This document shows, one piece after another, positions 35,426 to 45,160 of a stretch of DNA of 64,000 nt. The first letter of the stretch is position 1. Every line of letters starts with the position of its first letter. The notes below the pieces were generated by a model. That model was not told the DNA's origin. It worked only from the letters and a program-made list of their open reading frames with translations, and searched no databases. Origin of the DNA: Gemmobacter aquarius (GTDB taxonomy: Bacteria > Pseudomonadota > Alphaproteobacteria > Rhodobacterales > Rhodobacteraceae); assembly GCF_003060865.1 (NCBI RefSeq), contig NZ_CP028918.1, positions 3,336,001 through 3,400,000 of the forward strand, written 5' to 3'. Both the position numbers and the translations under genes were made by a program.

Positions 35426-37564
35426 ATGTTCAACGTTCATAAGAAATCGATCCAGTGGGGCGGTGAAACGCTCACGCTGGAAACGGGCAAGGTCGCGCGT
35501 CAGGCCGACGGCACCGTGATCGCCACGCTGGGCGAGACCTCCGTCATGGCCAACGTGACCTTTGCAAAGGCCGCAAAGCCGGGGCAGGACTTCTTCCCGC
35601 TGACCGTGCATTACCAAGAGAAATACTATGCCGCCGGCAAGATACCGGGCGGCTTCTTCAAGCGTGAAGCGCGGCCTTCCGAAAAGGAAACGCTGACGTC
35701 GCGTCTGATCGACCGTCCCTGCCGCCCGCTCTTCGTCGAAGGCTTCAAGAACGAAGTGCTCGTGATGTGCACGGTTCTTTCGCACGACCTGCACAACGAA
35801 CCCGACGTTCTGGCGATCATCGCCGCCTCGGCAGCGCTGACCATTTCGGGCGTCCCCTTCATGGGCCCCATCGGTGCGGCCCGCGTCGGCTTCTCCAAGG
35901 GCGAATACGTCCTCAACCCGTCGGTCGACGATCTGCAGGGCCTGCGGAACAACCCCGACCAGCGCCTTGACCTTGTCATCGCCGGCACCAAAGACGCCGT
36001 GATGATGGTGGAATCGGAAGCCTACGAGCTGACCGAGGAAGAAATGCTCGGCGCGGTCAAGTTTGGCCATGCAGCGATGCAGCCGGTGATCGACCTGATC
36101 ATCGACCTCGCAGAAGTGGCCGCCAAAGAGCCGTTCAACTTTGACGCGCCCGACTATTCGGCCCTTTACGCCAAAGTCAAAACCGCTGGCGAAACCCAGA
36201 TGCGCGCCGCCTTTGCGATCAAGGACAAGCAGGAACGCACCAACGCGATCTCTGCCGCCGTGACCGCCATCAAGGGCGCGATGTCGGAAGCTGATCTTGC
36301 CGATGCCAACCTCGGCTCGGCGATCAAAAAGCTGGAATCCTCGATCCTGCGCGGCGACATCATCAACGGTGGCGCACGCATCGACGGACGCGACAACAAG
36401 ACCGTCCGCCCGATCGTTTCCGAAACCGGCATCCTGCCGCGCACCCACGGCTCGGCCCTGTTCACCCGTGGCGAAACCCAGGGCCTGGTCGTGACCACGC
36501 TGGGAACGGGCGAGGATGAGCAGATCATCGACGCCCTGCACGGCAACAGCCGCTCGAACTTCCTGCTGCACTACAACTTCCCGCCCTATTCGGTCGGCGA
36601 AGTCGGTCGCGTGGGATCCCCGGGTCGTCGTGAAATCGGTCACGGAAAACTGGCATGGCGCGCCCTTCAGGCCGTGCTGCCCGCCCCGACCGACTTCCCC
36701 TACACCATCCGCGTCGTGTCCGAGATCACGGAATCGAACGGCTCGTCCTCGATGGCTTCGGTCTGCGGCGGATCGCTGTCGATGATGGACGCGGGCGTTC
36801 CGCTGAAGGCTCCGGTCGCTGGCGTGGCGATGGGTCTGATCCTCGAAGATGACGGCCGCTACGCCGTTCTGACCGACATCCTCGGCGACGAAGACCACCT
36901 CGGCGACATGGACTTCAAGGTTGCGGGCACCACCGCCGGCATCACCTCGCTGCAGATGGACATCAAGGTTGCAGGCATCACGCCCGCGATCATGGAGCAG
37001 GCTTTGGCGCAGGCCAAGGACGGGCGTCTGCACATCCTCGGTGAAATGGCGAAGGCCATCTCGGCACCGCAGGGCTTCAGCGAGTATGCCCCCAAGATCG
37101 AAACGCTGACCATCCCCACCGACAAGATCCGTGAAGTGATCGGCTCGGGCGGCAAGGTCATCCGCGAGATCGTCGAACTGTCGGGCGCCAAGGTCGACAT
37201 CAACGACGACGGCATGATCAAGATCGCCTCGTCGTCGGCAGAAGCCATCAAAAAGGCCTATGACATGATCTGGTCGATCGTGGCAGAACCCGAAGAAGGC
37301 CAGATCTACACCGGCAAGGTCGTGAAACTGGTCGATTTCGGCGCTTTCGTGAACTTCTTCGGCAAGCGCGACGGTCTGGTGCACGTTAGCCAGATTGCGT
37401 CCAAGCGCCTGAACCACCCGAACGAGATCCTGAAAGAAGGCCAAGAGGTCAAGGTCAAACTCCTCGGCTTTGACGACCGCGGCAAGGTCCGTCTGGGCAT
37501 GAAGATGGTCGATCAGGAAACCGGTCAGGAAATCGCCGAACCGAAAGAGCAAGCCGACGCGTAA
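35426..37564 (+). CDS. pnp: Polyribonucleotide nucleotidyltransferase (PNPase)
   Basis: A 712-residue phosphorolytic 3'-5' exoribonuclease of the RNA degradosome. Two RNase PH-like domains (about 1-220 and 300-540) are joined by an alpha-helical linker; the second holds FTRGETQ and the catalytic region [18 protein letters not shown] domain ([10 protein letters not shown], about 567-600) and an S1 domain ([13 protein letters not shown], about 630-700) end the protein. It is separated from rpsO by a parDE-like pair on the other strand. Confidence 0.97.
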   Translation: MFNVHKKSIQWGGETLTLETGKVARQADGTVIATLGETSVMANVTFAKAAKPGQDFFPLTVHYQEKYYAAGKIPGGFFKREARPSEKETLTSRLIDRPCRPLFVEGFKNEVLVMCTVLSHDLHNEPDVLAIIAASAALTISGVPFMGPIGAARVGFSKGEYVLNPSVDDLQGLRNNPDQRLDLVIAGTKDAVMMVESEAYELTEEEMLGAVKFGHAAMQPVIDLIIDLAEVAAKEPFNFDAPDYSALYAKVKTAGETQMRAAFAIKDKQERTNAISAAVTAIKGAMSEADLADANLGSAIKKLESSILRGDIINGGARIDGRDNKTVRPIVSETGILPRTHGSALFTRGETQGLVVTTLGTGEDEQIIDALHGNSRSNFLLHYNFPPYSVGEVGRVGSPGRREIGHGKLAWRALQAVLPAPTDFPYTIRVVSEITESNGSSSMASVCGGSLSMMDAGVPLKAPVAGVAMGLILEDDGRYAVLTDILGDEDHLGDMDFKVAGTTAGITSLQMDIKVAGITPAIMEQALAQAKDGRLHILGEMAKAISAPQGFSEYAPKIETLTIPTDKIREVIGSGGKVIREIVELSGAKVDINDDGMIKIASSSAEAIKKAYDMIWSIVAEPEEGQIYTGKVVKLVDFGAFVNFFGKRDGLVHVSQIASKRLNHPNEILKEGQEVKVKLLGFDDRGKVRLGMKMVDQETGQEIAEPKEQADA

Positions 37565-37584
37565 GCGGAGCTCTTGTTCAAGAC

Positions 37585-37620
37585 AAAGGCCCCGGCAGCG
37601 ATGCCGGGGCCTTTGCTTTT
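37585..37620 (+). terminator. Rho-independent terminator after pnp
   Basis: AAAGGCCCCGGCA (37585-37597) pairs with TGCCGGGGCCTTT (37602-37614) over a GCGA loop, then GCTTTT. This is a 13-base perfect stem. Confidence 0.88.
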
Positions 37621-37631
37621 GAAACCGTTGC

Positions 37632-38366
37632 TCAGTCGCGTGTCCATAGGCCGACATCGGCAAACCGCTGCCGCAGATGCAGACCCGAAACTTGCAAGGT
37701 TCCGATGATCTCGTCTTCGGTCGCAACACCGCCCTGATAGACGGCGGGGTGCATCTCCATGATGACCATACCCGCGGCTTCCAGAACCCGCCTGTCTGTC
37801 GCCACCATCTGCGCCTCAGCGCCTTCGATATCGCAAACCAGCGTAAAGCCGTCGGGTGCGCCGATGTCCTGCCAAAGGGTTTCCAGCGTTACAGCCTTTA
37901 CCTCGATGACCGATGCCGTGTCACCCTCGCGCGCAAGGTGGTTGGCATGCACGTTCCCGCCCACCGAAAAACGGGCCACAGGTCCGCCATAAGCCACGGC
38001 CGCATGCTGCACTTTCGCCAATGGACGCCGCGCCACGGCAGCGTTCAGGGCACAGGCTTCAAGCAAAGCGGGGTTCGCCTCGACGATCACATGGGCAACG
38101 GTGTCGGCCAGACGCGACGCTATCAAGGCCGATACGACCCCCATCGACCCGCCCAGTTCAATCACCGGTCGATCCGGCGGCAGGTGTGCTGCGATCAGCT
38201 TGGCTTCCTCGGCCTCGTATTTGCCCTGCAGCAGCGCACTGGCGCAACCCGGCGTATCCATTTCGGGCAAGGTGACGGAAATGCCATGGAATTCAAACGT
38301 CCAGCCGTGCAAGGCCACATGACGCCTGACACGGCGCCAGCGCATGAAATCGCGCAAGAAACTCAT
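37632..38366 (-). CDS. FkbM-family methyltransferase
   Basis: A 244-residue SAM-dependent methyltransferase. The SAM site is in VIELGGSMGVVSAL (about residues 68-81), with an acidic strand-2 motif VEANPAL and LVCDIEGAEAQM (about 177-188), the FkbM signature region. FkbM enzymes methylate sugars, lipids or other small hydroxyls. It overlaps by 4 bases the start-side glycosyltransferase gene, so both likely act on one glycan or envelope lipid. The substrate cannot be read from the sequence. Confidence 0.85.
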   Translation of the reverse strand: MSFLRDFMRWRRVRRHVALHGWTFEFHGISVTLPEMDTPGCASALLQGKYEAEEAKLIAAHLPPDRPVIELGGSMGVVSALIASRLADTVAHVIVEANPALLEACALNAAVARRPLAKVQHAAVAYGGPVARFSVGGNVHANHLAREGDTASVIEVKAVTLETLWQDIGAPDGFTLVCDIEGAEAQMVATDRRVLEAAGMVIMEMHPAVYQGGVATEDEIIGTLQVSGLHLRQRFADVGLWTRD

Positions 38367-39208
38367 TTCGTTTTATATCCGCCGTGATCGCCAAGCGACG
38401 AAAGCGCCCCCATCAATTGTCCCAGACTGCGCGACCGGCGACGGGTGGAAAAAAGGTTGTGCGGAAGCAGCAACTCTCCAAAGGCAGGAAACAGCGTGCG
38501 TAGAAACGGCATGGGACGGGCGTGCTTTTTCAGCACGAAATGCCGCGAGCGCGCCATGTGATAGCCCTTGAACCAAGCCAGTTGTGCCGTTCGCGAAGCC
38601 CCCGTCCCTTGCAGATGCCGCACCAGCGCCTCGGGAACGCACCAGAGCGATCCGTGCTGCGACAGCCGAACGGCAAGATCGTGGTCTTCGTGATACAGAA
38701 AAATCGCCGGATCGAACCCGCCCACCGCCTCGAACAAGCTGCGCCGCACGAAGAGCGCGCACCCCGAAAGAACCGGAACCTGCGTCGTGGTCTGCGGCAA
38801 GGGCGCACGCGTTCCGCCATCGGGCAGAAGAATCGATGTGGTCTTGAATTTTGACCGCCCTTCCGCATCGACCACGCGCGGGTTAGCGGCTGCAAAATCG
38901 GGCCGCTGGCGCGCGGCTTCTTCGAGCGCGTCGATGCAACCGGGGGCAATCACTGCGTCGGGATTGACGAAAAAGATGAACTCGGTCTTGACCAATGCGG
39001 CACCGGCGTTGCAAGCCCGCCCGAACCCCTGATTTCCTTCGTTCCGCAACAAATCCGCGCCAAACTCGGCGGCAAGGGCGCTGATGCCATCGCTTCGCCC
39101 GTTATCCACGACGATGCAGGGCGTCTCGCCACGAACCGATTCGAGCAATTCCCGAATGACGGTGCTGCTGTTAAAAGAAACCGTAACTATGGTCGTATTG
39201 TTGGACAA
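38363..39208 (-). CDS. Glycosyltransferase family 2 (rhamnosyltransferase-like)
   Basis: A 281-residue GT-A fold enzyme. Visible are TVSFNSSTVIRE near the N-terminus, IVVDNGRSDG (nucleotide-sugar loop), GNQGFGRACNAG, the divalent-metal strand FFVNPDA, and the acceptor-side LSGCALFVRRSLFEAVGGFD with YHEDHDL. This pattern is common to WbbL-like rhamnosyltransferases of surface polysaccharides. It is translated with the FkbM methyltransferase gene. Upstream (39209-39362) lies AT-rich, gene-free DNA with a hairpin. Confidence 0.83.
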   Translation of the reverse strand: MSNNTTIVTVSFNSSTVIRELLESVRGETPCIVVDNGRSDGISALAAEFGADLLRNEGNQGFGRACNAGAALVKTEFIFFVNPDAVIAPGCIDALEEAARQRPDFAAANPRVVDAEGRSKFKTTSILLPDGGTRAPLPQTTTQVPVLSGCALFVRRSLFEAVGGFDPAIFLYHEDHDLAVRLSQHGSLWCVPEALVRHLQGTGASRTAQLAWFKGYHMARSRHFVLKKHARPMPFLRTLFPAFGELLLPHNLFSTRRRSRSLGQLMGALSSLGDHGGYKTK

Positions 39209-39314
39209 AAGAAACCTGCTCGAAAACCACGCGCAAACAGCAAACGGTTTCGAGGCGCGAAGGTCAAGCCGACATAATCCGTTACGCGTGATTGCGCCGG
39301 TAGTAAAAGTCTAT

Positions 39315-39347
39315 GTGGGGGTAATCCGCCAGCCGGACCGCCCCCAC
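39315..39347 (-). terminator. Nested hairpin downstream of peroxiredoxin
   Basis: GTGGGGG (39315-39321) pairs with CCCCCAC (39341-39347); inside, TCCG (39325) pairs with CGGA (39334). On the minus strand ATAGACTTTT follows, consistent with termination of the peroxiredoxin mRNA. Confidence 0.55.
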
Positions 39348-39362
39348 AACCGTAAGTGTATA

Positions 39363-40019
39363 TTAACGCGGCGCTTTTGCAAAACGCAAGTAAGGAAGCT
39401 TAATATCAAGCGCGCCGAACCGCTCCGTCGCCTGTTCATTGTTAAGTGCCAGCGCCACGATCACATCCTGTCCGGGCACCCAGTTTGCCGGAGTGGCCAG
39501 CGGCACACCGTCCGTCGCCTGCACGGCATCGAGCGCACGCAGGATTTCGGCAAAGTTCCGGCCAACCGACATCGGATAGGTCATGGTCAGCCGCACTTTC
39601 TTGTCCGGTCCGACGATATAGACCGTCCGCACGGTTGCCGAATGCGCGGGGGTGCGCCCCTCGGTCGGCAGGTAGTAATCGGCGGGCAGCATGTCATAGG
39701 CCTTGGCCACTGTCAGCGACGAGTCGTCGATGATGGGAAAATCTGCCGGAGCACCGCCGAAAGCCTCGATGTCGCGCTTCCACTTTTCATGGTCACCGAC
39801 CGAGTCCACCGACACGCCGATCACCTTGGTGTTGCGCTTCTTCCATTCCGCCGAAAGCTGGGCGACCGCCCCGAATTCGGTGGTGCAGACCGGCGTGAAA
39901 TCGCGGGGATGCGAAAAGATGATGGCATATCCTCCATCCAGCCAGTCGTGGAAACGGATCGTGCCGGCCGTCGACTCGGCGGTGAAATCGGGGGCGATAT
40001 CATTGATGCGAACAGACAT
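39363..40019 (-). CDS. 1-Cys peroxiredoxin (Prx6 family)
   Basis: A 218-residue thiol peroxidase. The peroxidatic cysteine is C45 in PRDFTPVCTTEFG; no resolving cysteine is apparent, and the C-terminal dimerisation domain of Prx6 (about residues 160-218) is present. It would reduce hydrogen peroxide or lipid peroxides. The protein stands alone; the 291 bases upstream, to the aldehyde dehydrogenase gene, contain no gene I can support. It faces away from that gene, so the two share a divergent promoter region. Confidence 0.92.
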   Translation of the reverse strand: MSVRINDIAPDFTAESTAGTIRFHDWLDGGYAIIFSHPRDFTPVCTTEFGAVAQLSAEWKKRNTKVIGVSVDSVGDHEKWKRDIEAFGGAPADFPIIDDSSLTVAKAYDMLPADYYLPTEGRTPAHSATVRTVYIVGPDKKVRLTMTYPMSVGRNFAEILRALDAVQATDGVPLATPANWVPGQDVIVALALNNEQATERFGALDIKLPYLRFAKAPR

Positions 40020-40310
40020 GGGCGTCTTCCTCTTCTGTGGTTGCCAAAGAAATACGCCAAACGGAACGAAGTTTCACCCCCCTTGGCGCAACCGCCCTCA
40101 AAAGAGAACAACCGTCCGCCTGCGCGCCCTCGGCGTGGCAGATTTTCCGCTTATCGCCACGTGCCGCACAACCGATCCCGCCCCGCGCCGCCGCAACGCA
40201 CCGCCGTTCCGGCCAGCCCTGCATCCGTTCCCGACCTTTTCGCGTCGTAAGGTGGTTGCGGACTCGGCTACCCCCTGCCAAAATATGATCAAATCGAAAT
40301 GGAGGCCCCC

Positions 40311-41762
40311 ATGCTCATCAAGCGCGACTTCTACATCAACGGGCGCTGGGTCGCCCCCGTCACGCCGAATGACCTGCACGTCATCGACCCCTCGACCGAA
40401 GAACCCTGCGCCGTCATCTCGATCGGCAGTGCCGCAGACACCGAAGCCGCCGTCGCAGCGGCTAAAGCCGCCTATCCCGCATGGGCGGCCACGCCCCCAG
40501 CCCGGCGCAAGGAGCTGGTCGCAGGCATCCTCGCGCAATACGAAAAGCGGGCCGAGGAAATGGCTCAGGCCATCGCCATGGAAATGGGCGCACCGATCGA
40601 CTTTGCCCGTTCCGACCAGGCCCCCTGCCTGCCGTGGCACCTGACAAACTTCCTGCGGGCCTTCGACCAGATCCATTGGCTCAAACCCCTTGGCGACCAT
40701 GCGCCGGGTGCAATGATCGCGCTGGAACCGATCGGGGTCGTCGGCCTGATCACGCCATGGAACTGGCCGATGAACCAGATCGCGCTGAAAGCCATTCCCG
40801 CCATGCTGGCAGGCTGCACCTGCGTTCTCAAACCGTCCGAGGAAAGCCCGCTCAACGCGATGCTCTTTGCCGAATTCTGCCACGACGCGGGCATCCCTGC
40901 GGGCGTGTTCAACCTCGTGAACGGTGACGGTCCCGGCGTCGGCTCCACCCTTTCGGCCCATCCCGATGTCGAGATGATCTCTTTCACCGGCTCGACCCGT
41001 GCAGGCAAGGCAATCACCAAAGCCGCCGCCGAAAGCCTCAAGCGCGTGACGCTGGAACTGGGCGGCAAGGGCGCGAACCTGCTGTTCGCCGATGCCGATG
41101 ACCGCGCCGTGCTGCGGTCGGTCAAGCGGATGATGGAAAACTCGGGCCAGTCCTGCAACGCCCCGTCGCGCCTGCTGGTCGAACGTTCGGTCTATGACGA
41201 AACCGTTGCCAAAGCGGCCGAGATCGCCAACGCCATCGCCGTCGCCCCCGCCATGCAACCCGGCAATCATATCGGCCCCGTGGTCAACAAACGCCAGTGG
41301 GACCAGATTCAGGGCTATATCCAGAAAGGCATCGCCGAAGGCGCGCGCCTTGTTGCCGGTGGCCTTGGCCTGCCCGAAGGGATGAACAAGGGCTACTTCG
41401 TACGCCCCACGATCTTTGCCGATGTCAAACCCGGCATGACAATCGAGCGCGAGGAAATCTTTGGCCCCGTCCTGTCGATCATCCCCTTCGAGGATGAAGC
41501 CGAAGCCGTCCGCATCGCCAATGACACGCAATACGGCCTGACCAACTATGTCCAGACCGGCAGCCCCGAACGTGCCAACCGCCTGTCGCGCCAACTCCGG
41601 TCCGGCATGGTCGAGATGAACGGCAAACCGCGTGGCGCAGGCTCGCCCTTCGGTGGCGTCAAATCCTCGGGCCGCGCCCGCGAAGGCGGCATCTGGGGGC
41701 TGGAGGAATTCCTCGAGGTCAAAGCCATCTCGGGCTACGACAGCAGCATCGCTGCGGAATAA
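40311..41762 (+). CDS. Aldehyde dehydrogenase family protein
   Basis: A 483-residue NAD(P)-dependent aldehyde dehydrogenase. The general base is E249 in LELGGKG and the catalytic cysteine C282 in GQSCNAP; TPWNWPMNQ, FTGSTRAG and the C-terminal GGVKSSG are standard. The preceding ATG at 40299 is in frame, but GGAGG between the two ATGs marks 40311 as the start. Substrate is unknown; relatives oxidise a range of aliphatic aldehydes. It is the first of a short + strand pair with the GFA protein, separated by a repeat-bearing 218-base gap. Confidence 0.9.
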   Translation: MLIKRDFYINGRWVAPVTPNDLHVIDPSTEEPCAVISIGSAADTEAAVAAAKAAYPAWAATPPARRKELVAGILAQYEKRAEEMAQAIAMEMGAPIDFARSDQAPCLPWHLTNFLRAFDQIHWLKPLGDHAPGAMIALEPIGVVGLITPWNWPMNQIALKAIPAMLAGCTCVLKPSEESPLNAMLFAEFCHDAGIPAGVFNLVNGDGPGVGSTLSAHPDVEMISFTGSTRAGKAITKAAAESLKRVTLELGGKGANLLFADADDRAVLRSVKRMMENSGQSCNAPSRLLVERSVYDETVAKAAEIANAIAVAPAMQPGNHIGPVVNKRQWDQIQGYIQKGIAEGARLVAGGLGLPEGMNKGYFVRPTIFADVKPGMTIEREEIFGPVLSIIPFEDEAEAVRIANDTQYGLTNYVQTGSPERANRLSRQLRSGMVEMNGKPRGAGSPFGGVKSSGRAREGGIWGLEEFLEVKAISGYDSSIAAE

Positions 41763-41775
41763 CCCCCACCCCGAC

Positions 41776-41798
41776 CCTCCCCCCGAACGGGGGAGGGA
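41776..41798. repeat. C-tract/G-tract hairpin after aldehyde dehydrogenase
   Basis: CCCTCCCCC (41776-41784) and GGGGGAGGG (41790-41798) flank a CGAAC loop. It resembles the palindrome at 24970-24992. Confidence 0.5.
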
Positions 41799-41856
41799 GC
41801 AGCACCCCTGCCCTAGGCGGGCACAACACCCCGTTAACGTTAACGCAGCCGTCTGC

Positions 41857-41929
41857 TCTCACGTTGGCCCAAATATCCTCGGGGGGCGACGCGCAGCGTC
41901 GGGGGGCAGACAGCCCCCCTTCCACATCG
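41857..41929 (+). repeat. Dispersed CAAATA intergenic element, copy D
   Basis: Long form: CCCAAATATCCTCGGGGGG, then the small hairpin GACGCGCAGCGTC, then GGGGGGCAGA and CAGCCCCCC. It shares its core with copy C at 32473. It lies between the aldehyde dehydrogenase and GFA genes. Confidence 0.58.
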
Positions 41930-41980
41930 GCCAAGGAACAAGCCCGCCCGCCCTGCGCTATCCCCGCAAAGGGGAGAACC

Positions 41981-42367
41981 ATGCGCGCCACCGGCCATTG
42001 CCTTTGCGGCACCATCAGCTACCGCATCGACAGCCAAGACCCGCTTCCCGGCGTCACGCTTTGCCACTGCGCGCAATGCGCCCGCTGGTCGGGCAGCCTT
42101 GCGGCTTTCATCGCCTGCCGCCCGTCCGAACTTTCCATCGAGGGTGAACCGGCATGGTTCCAATCGTCGCCCGACACCAGACGCGGCTTTTGCCCGACCT
42201 GCGGCAGTGCGCTCTTCTGGCAGGCCGAACCGGGCAACCGCGTCTACGTCACGGTCGGAACGCTCGACCTGCCCACGGGCCTGACAATCGCCGAACACAT
42301 ACACACCGCCAGCAAGCCCGATTGGTACGACATCCTCGACCCAGCCCCGCAAAAGGCCGGGGAATGA
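41981..42367 (+). CDS. GFA-family protein (copy 1)
   Basis: A 128-residue protein of the glutathione-dependent formaldehyde-activating/centromere protein V domain. Zinc cysteines lie in CLCGTI, CHCAQC and CPTCGSALF. Despite the family name, most members have no proven formaldehyde activity; the fold binds zinc and often glutathione-like adducts. GGGGAG precedes the ATG at 41981, and an upstream longer frame passes through the repeat element. It converges with a flavin oxidoreductase gene, the stop codons being directly adjacent. Confidence 0.85.
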   Translation: MRATGHCLCGTISYRIDSQDPLPGVTLCHCAQCARWSGSLAAFIACRPSELSIEGEPAWFQSSPDTRRGFCPTCGSALFWQAEPGNRVYVTVGTLDLPTGLTIAEHIHTASKPDWYDILDPAPQKAGE

Positions 42368-44341
42368 TCACACAGCCAGCCCCACCTTGCGCCCGTCATG
42401 AAACGCATAGGGTGCCTGCCTTGGCGCGGCGCAATCGCCGATCCGGTGCAGCACCTTGCCGGCAATCGCCTCTGGTAACGGATCGAACGCCACATTCGTC
42501 GTCGCCATCACAAGCGCCGAGGCGGCCAGCGTCTGCTCGGCCCCGTCCAGCATCGACCGCACCGTCACCCCGTTGCCATGCCAGCGGGTGATGACATGTT
42601 CGGTCAGCATCACCGCCCCCGCCCGCGCCAGCCGCCCCCGCGCCGGACCGTCCGCCGAAGTGCGGGCGATCTCTTTGCCCACGAAGGCATCCGGCGTGAC
42701 CACGATCACCTTTTTACCCTGCTCGGCCAGCGCCCAAGCCGTGCCGACCCCGCGCCAGTTGCCGCCTTCGTCATAGACCACCACCGTATCCCCCAGCCGC
42801 GCCTCGCGCCGCAGCACCTCCTCGGGCGAGAACACACCCCCCGCATCGATCCCCGGCAACCGCTCCTCGCCCGGCACCCAGCGCTGGAACCCCGTGCCAT
42901 CCGGCAAAGACCCCGTCGCCACGATCACCACCTCGGCCCCGTGCGCCGCCACCTCGCCCTCGTCGAGATAGCTGTTCAGCCGCACCACCACGCCCAACTT
43001 GGCCAGCTGCCGCTCGTACCAGCCGATCAGGTCGGCAATCTGCCCCCGCCTCGGCTGCATCGCCGCCAGCCGGAACTGCCCGCCCAGATGCGCCGACGCC
43101 TCGTGCAATTCCACGCCATGCCCGCGCTCCGCCGCCACCCGCGCCGCCTCCAGCCCCGCAGGCCCGCCACCCACCACCAGCACCGACCGCTTGATGGCCG
43201 CAGGGGTGAAGCGGTCGCCGCCCCACTCCCATTCGCGCCCCGCGCTCGGGTTGATCAGACAGGAAATCCAGTAATCCCGCGACCTGCGCCCCCAGCACAT
43301 CTGGTTGCAAGAAATGCAGCCCCGCACATCCTCGGCCCGCCCTTCCATGGTCTTTCGCGCCAGATGCGGGTCGGCAATCTGCCCCCGCACGATCGAGACC
43401 AGATCAGCCTGACCGCTAGCGATCACGCTTTCCGCATTCTCGGGCGTCCGCACATGCGCCTCCGATGTCACCAGCGCATGTTTGACCACGCCTTTCAGCA
43501 CCTCGGTCACCGGAGCAGTCAGCTTTTCACCGAACAGAAAGGTCGGCATCAGCCGTTCGAAATCCAGATACCCGCCATGCCCGCAGGTGACATAATCCAC
43601 ATGCCCGGTCGCATCATGCAGCGCCACGATCTCGGACAGGCTTTCCACCCCCAGCGTCACGCTCTGGCTATCGGACGTGCTCACCGCCAGCCCGATGATG
43701 AAATCCTCGCCACACTCCCGCCTGATCCGCTCGATGATCGTCCGCGACATCCGCGTGCGGTTTGTCAGCGATCCACCCCATTGATCGTCACGCCGGTTGC
43801 TCCACGGCGTCCAGAACTGGTCGAGAAGCGAATGATAGGCCGCCCAGACCTCGACCCCCTGAAACCCCGCCGCCTTGCAGCGCACCGCCGCCGCGACATG
43901 CGCGTCGATCAGTTCCCATATCTCGGCCTCGGTCACCTTATGCGACCCGTCCGAATCGTGATAGCTCGGCCCGCCCGAGGGCGACCAATGCGGCGCAAAG
44001 CTCAGGTCCGAATCGCCATGCGCCCCGATGTGGTAAAGCTGCTGCAAGATCACCGCGCCCGCTTCCTTGACCGGCTCGGTCACCTTGCGGAAATGCGGGA
44101 TCACCTCATCCGTGCCATGCAGGAAATTGCCCCGCGTCAGCACCCCCGTGCGATGCACCGGCACCGGTTCGGCCACGATCATCGCCGCCCCGCCCAGCGC
44201 CCGTTCCAGCAGATAACCCGCCGTCCGCGCCCCCGGCAAACCGCCTGTCGCCATGTTGTTGGTATGCGCCCCGAACACGATGCGGTTCCGCAGGGTATGC
44301 CCCCGCAACGCGACCGGCGACAGCAAGTGACGATGTTCCAT
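42368..44341 (-). CDS. Old-yellow-enzyme/trimethylamine-dehydrogenase-type Fe-S flavoprotein
   Basis: A 657-residue fusion. Residues 1-335 form the FMN-binding barrel, Cys342, Cys345, Cys349 and Cys361 hold a 4Fe-4S cluster (CISCNQMC), and about 380-657 form two nucleotide-binding domains (VGGGPAGLEAA). The plan is shared by 2,4-dienoyl-CoA reductase, trimethylamine dehydrogenase and the N-methyl amino acid demethylases. The flavin-linking cysteine of trimethylamine dehydrogenase is replaced by IVFGAHTNN, so covalent FMN is unlikely. An N-demethylase acting on methylated amines is a reasonable inference. The start is the ATG at 44341. Confidence 0.78.
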   Translation of the reverse strand: MEHRHLLSPVALRGHTLRNRIVFGAHTNNMATGGLPGARTAGYLLERALGGAAMIVAEPVPVHRTGVLTRGNFLHGTDEVIPHFRKVTEPVKEAGAVILQQLYHIGAHGDSDLSFAPHWSPSGGPSYHDSDGSHKVTEAEIWELIDAHVAAAVRCKAAGFQGVEVWAAYHSLLDQFWTPWSNRRDDQWGGSLTNRTRMSRTIIERIRRECGEDFIIGLAVSTSDSQSVTLGVESLSEIVALHDATGHVDYVTCGHGGYLDFERLMPTFLFGEKLTAPVTEVLKGVVKHALVTSEAHVRTPENAESVIASGQADLVSIVRGQIADPHLARKTMEGRAEDVRGCISCNQMCWGRRSRDYWISCLINPSAGREWEWGGDRFTPAAIKRSVLVVGGGPAGLEAARVAAERGHGVELHEASAHLGGQFRLAAMQPRRGQIADLIGWYERQLAKLGVVVRLNSYLDEGEVAAHGAEVVIVATGSLPDGTGFQRWVPGEERLPGIDAGGVFSPEEVLRREARLGDTVVVYDEGGNWRGVGTAWALAEQGKKVIVVTPDAFVGKEIARTSADGPARGRLARAGAVMLTEHVITRWHGNGVTVRSMLDGAEQTLAASALVMATTNVAFDPLPEAIAGKVLHRIGDCAAPRQAPYAFHDGRKVGLAV

Positions 44342-44440
44342 GGCCAGCCTTTCCCGTGTCTGACCGAAGCCTAGCGCCCCCGCCCGCCTTGGTGTGAGTG
44401 TCAAAGGCGACGCTTCACGGCAACGATCCGCCCTGCCCGT

Positions 44441-44461
44441 TTCACCTTTGCCCAAATACTC
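44441..44461 (+). repeat. Dispersed CAAATA intergenic element, copy E
   Basis: Identical over 21 bases with copy B at 24903-24923 (begins TTCACCTTTGCCCAAATACT). It lies in the gap between the flavoprotein start and the RluA end; no gene is visible in 44342-44509. Confidence 0.65.
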
Positions 44462-44509
44462 ACGGCGCAACACCGGCCCCGCAAATGCCGCCTGCCGGAC
44501 CGCCCTGCC

Positions 44510-45160
44510 CTAGAACGGGCAGACCGACGCGAACGAAACCCAGCCCTTCGTTTCCGGATGGTGCAGCCCCAACGTTTCCGCGTGCAGCATCAGGCGCGGG
44601 AAGGCCAGCGCAGCTCCGTCTGCATAGATCGGGTCGCCAAGGATCGGATGGCCCAGTTCCGCCATATGCACCCGCAACTGGTGGCTGCGCCCCGTCAGCG
44701 GAAACATCCGCACCCGCGTCTCGCCATTCCCCCGCCCGATCACTTCCCAATCGGTCACGGCCTGCCGCCCGTTCACATGGTCGACCATCTGCTTGGGGCG
44801 GTTGGGCCAATCGGCGCAAAGCGGCAGGTCCACCCGCCCCTTATCCGGTCCCACAACACCCCAAACCCGCGCGACATAGCTTTTCTTCGCCCGCCGCTTC
44901 TCGAATTCCTGCCCCAGAAAGCCCTGCGCCACCTTGTCCCGCGCAAAGATCATCACGCCCGAAGTGTCGCAGTCGAGGCGATGCACCAGCAGCGCCTCGG
45001 GGTATTCGTCAACCAGCCGCGCAATCAGGCAATCCTCGCGCCCTTCCAGCTTGCCGGGCACCGAGAGCAGCCCCGAAGGCTTGTCGAGCACGATGATCCG
45101 CCCGCCGATATGCAGCACCGAAAGCGGCACATCGGGCGGATCATAGGTGAATTCCATCAT
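44510..45160 (-). CDS. RluA-family pseudouridine synthase
   Basis: A 216-residue RNA pseudouridine synthase. The catalytic aspartate lies in HRLDCDTSG (about residues 60-68), and the binding strand KKSYVARV plus RSHQLRVH close the active site. The protein lacks an N-terminal S4 domain, like RluA itself, which modifies 23S position 746 and tRNA position 32. It is last in the ggt-msrC-GFA-methyltransferase-RluA set and overlaps the methyltransferase stop by 4 bases. Confidence 0.88.
   Translation of the reverse strand: MMEFTYDPPDVPLSVLHIGGRIIVLDKPSGLLSVPGKLEGREDCLIARLVDEYPEALLVHRLDCDTSGVMIFARDKVAQGFLGQEFEKRRAKKSYVARVWGVVGPDKGRVDLPLCADWPNRPKQMVDHVNGRQAVTDWEVIGRGNGETRVRMFPLTGRSHQLRVHMAELGHPILGDPIYADGAALAFPRLMLHAETLGLHHPETKGWVSFASVCPF

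Noticed and set aside
35201..37729. 842-residue open frame antisense to pnp
   Set aside because: Opposite a fully conserved PNPase; a codon-bias artefact with no motifs.
42578..44374. 598-residue Arg/Pro/His-rich frame antisense to the Fe-S flavoprotein
   Set aside because: Amino acid composition is typical of an out-of-frame reading; the minus-strand protein has intact domains.
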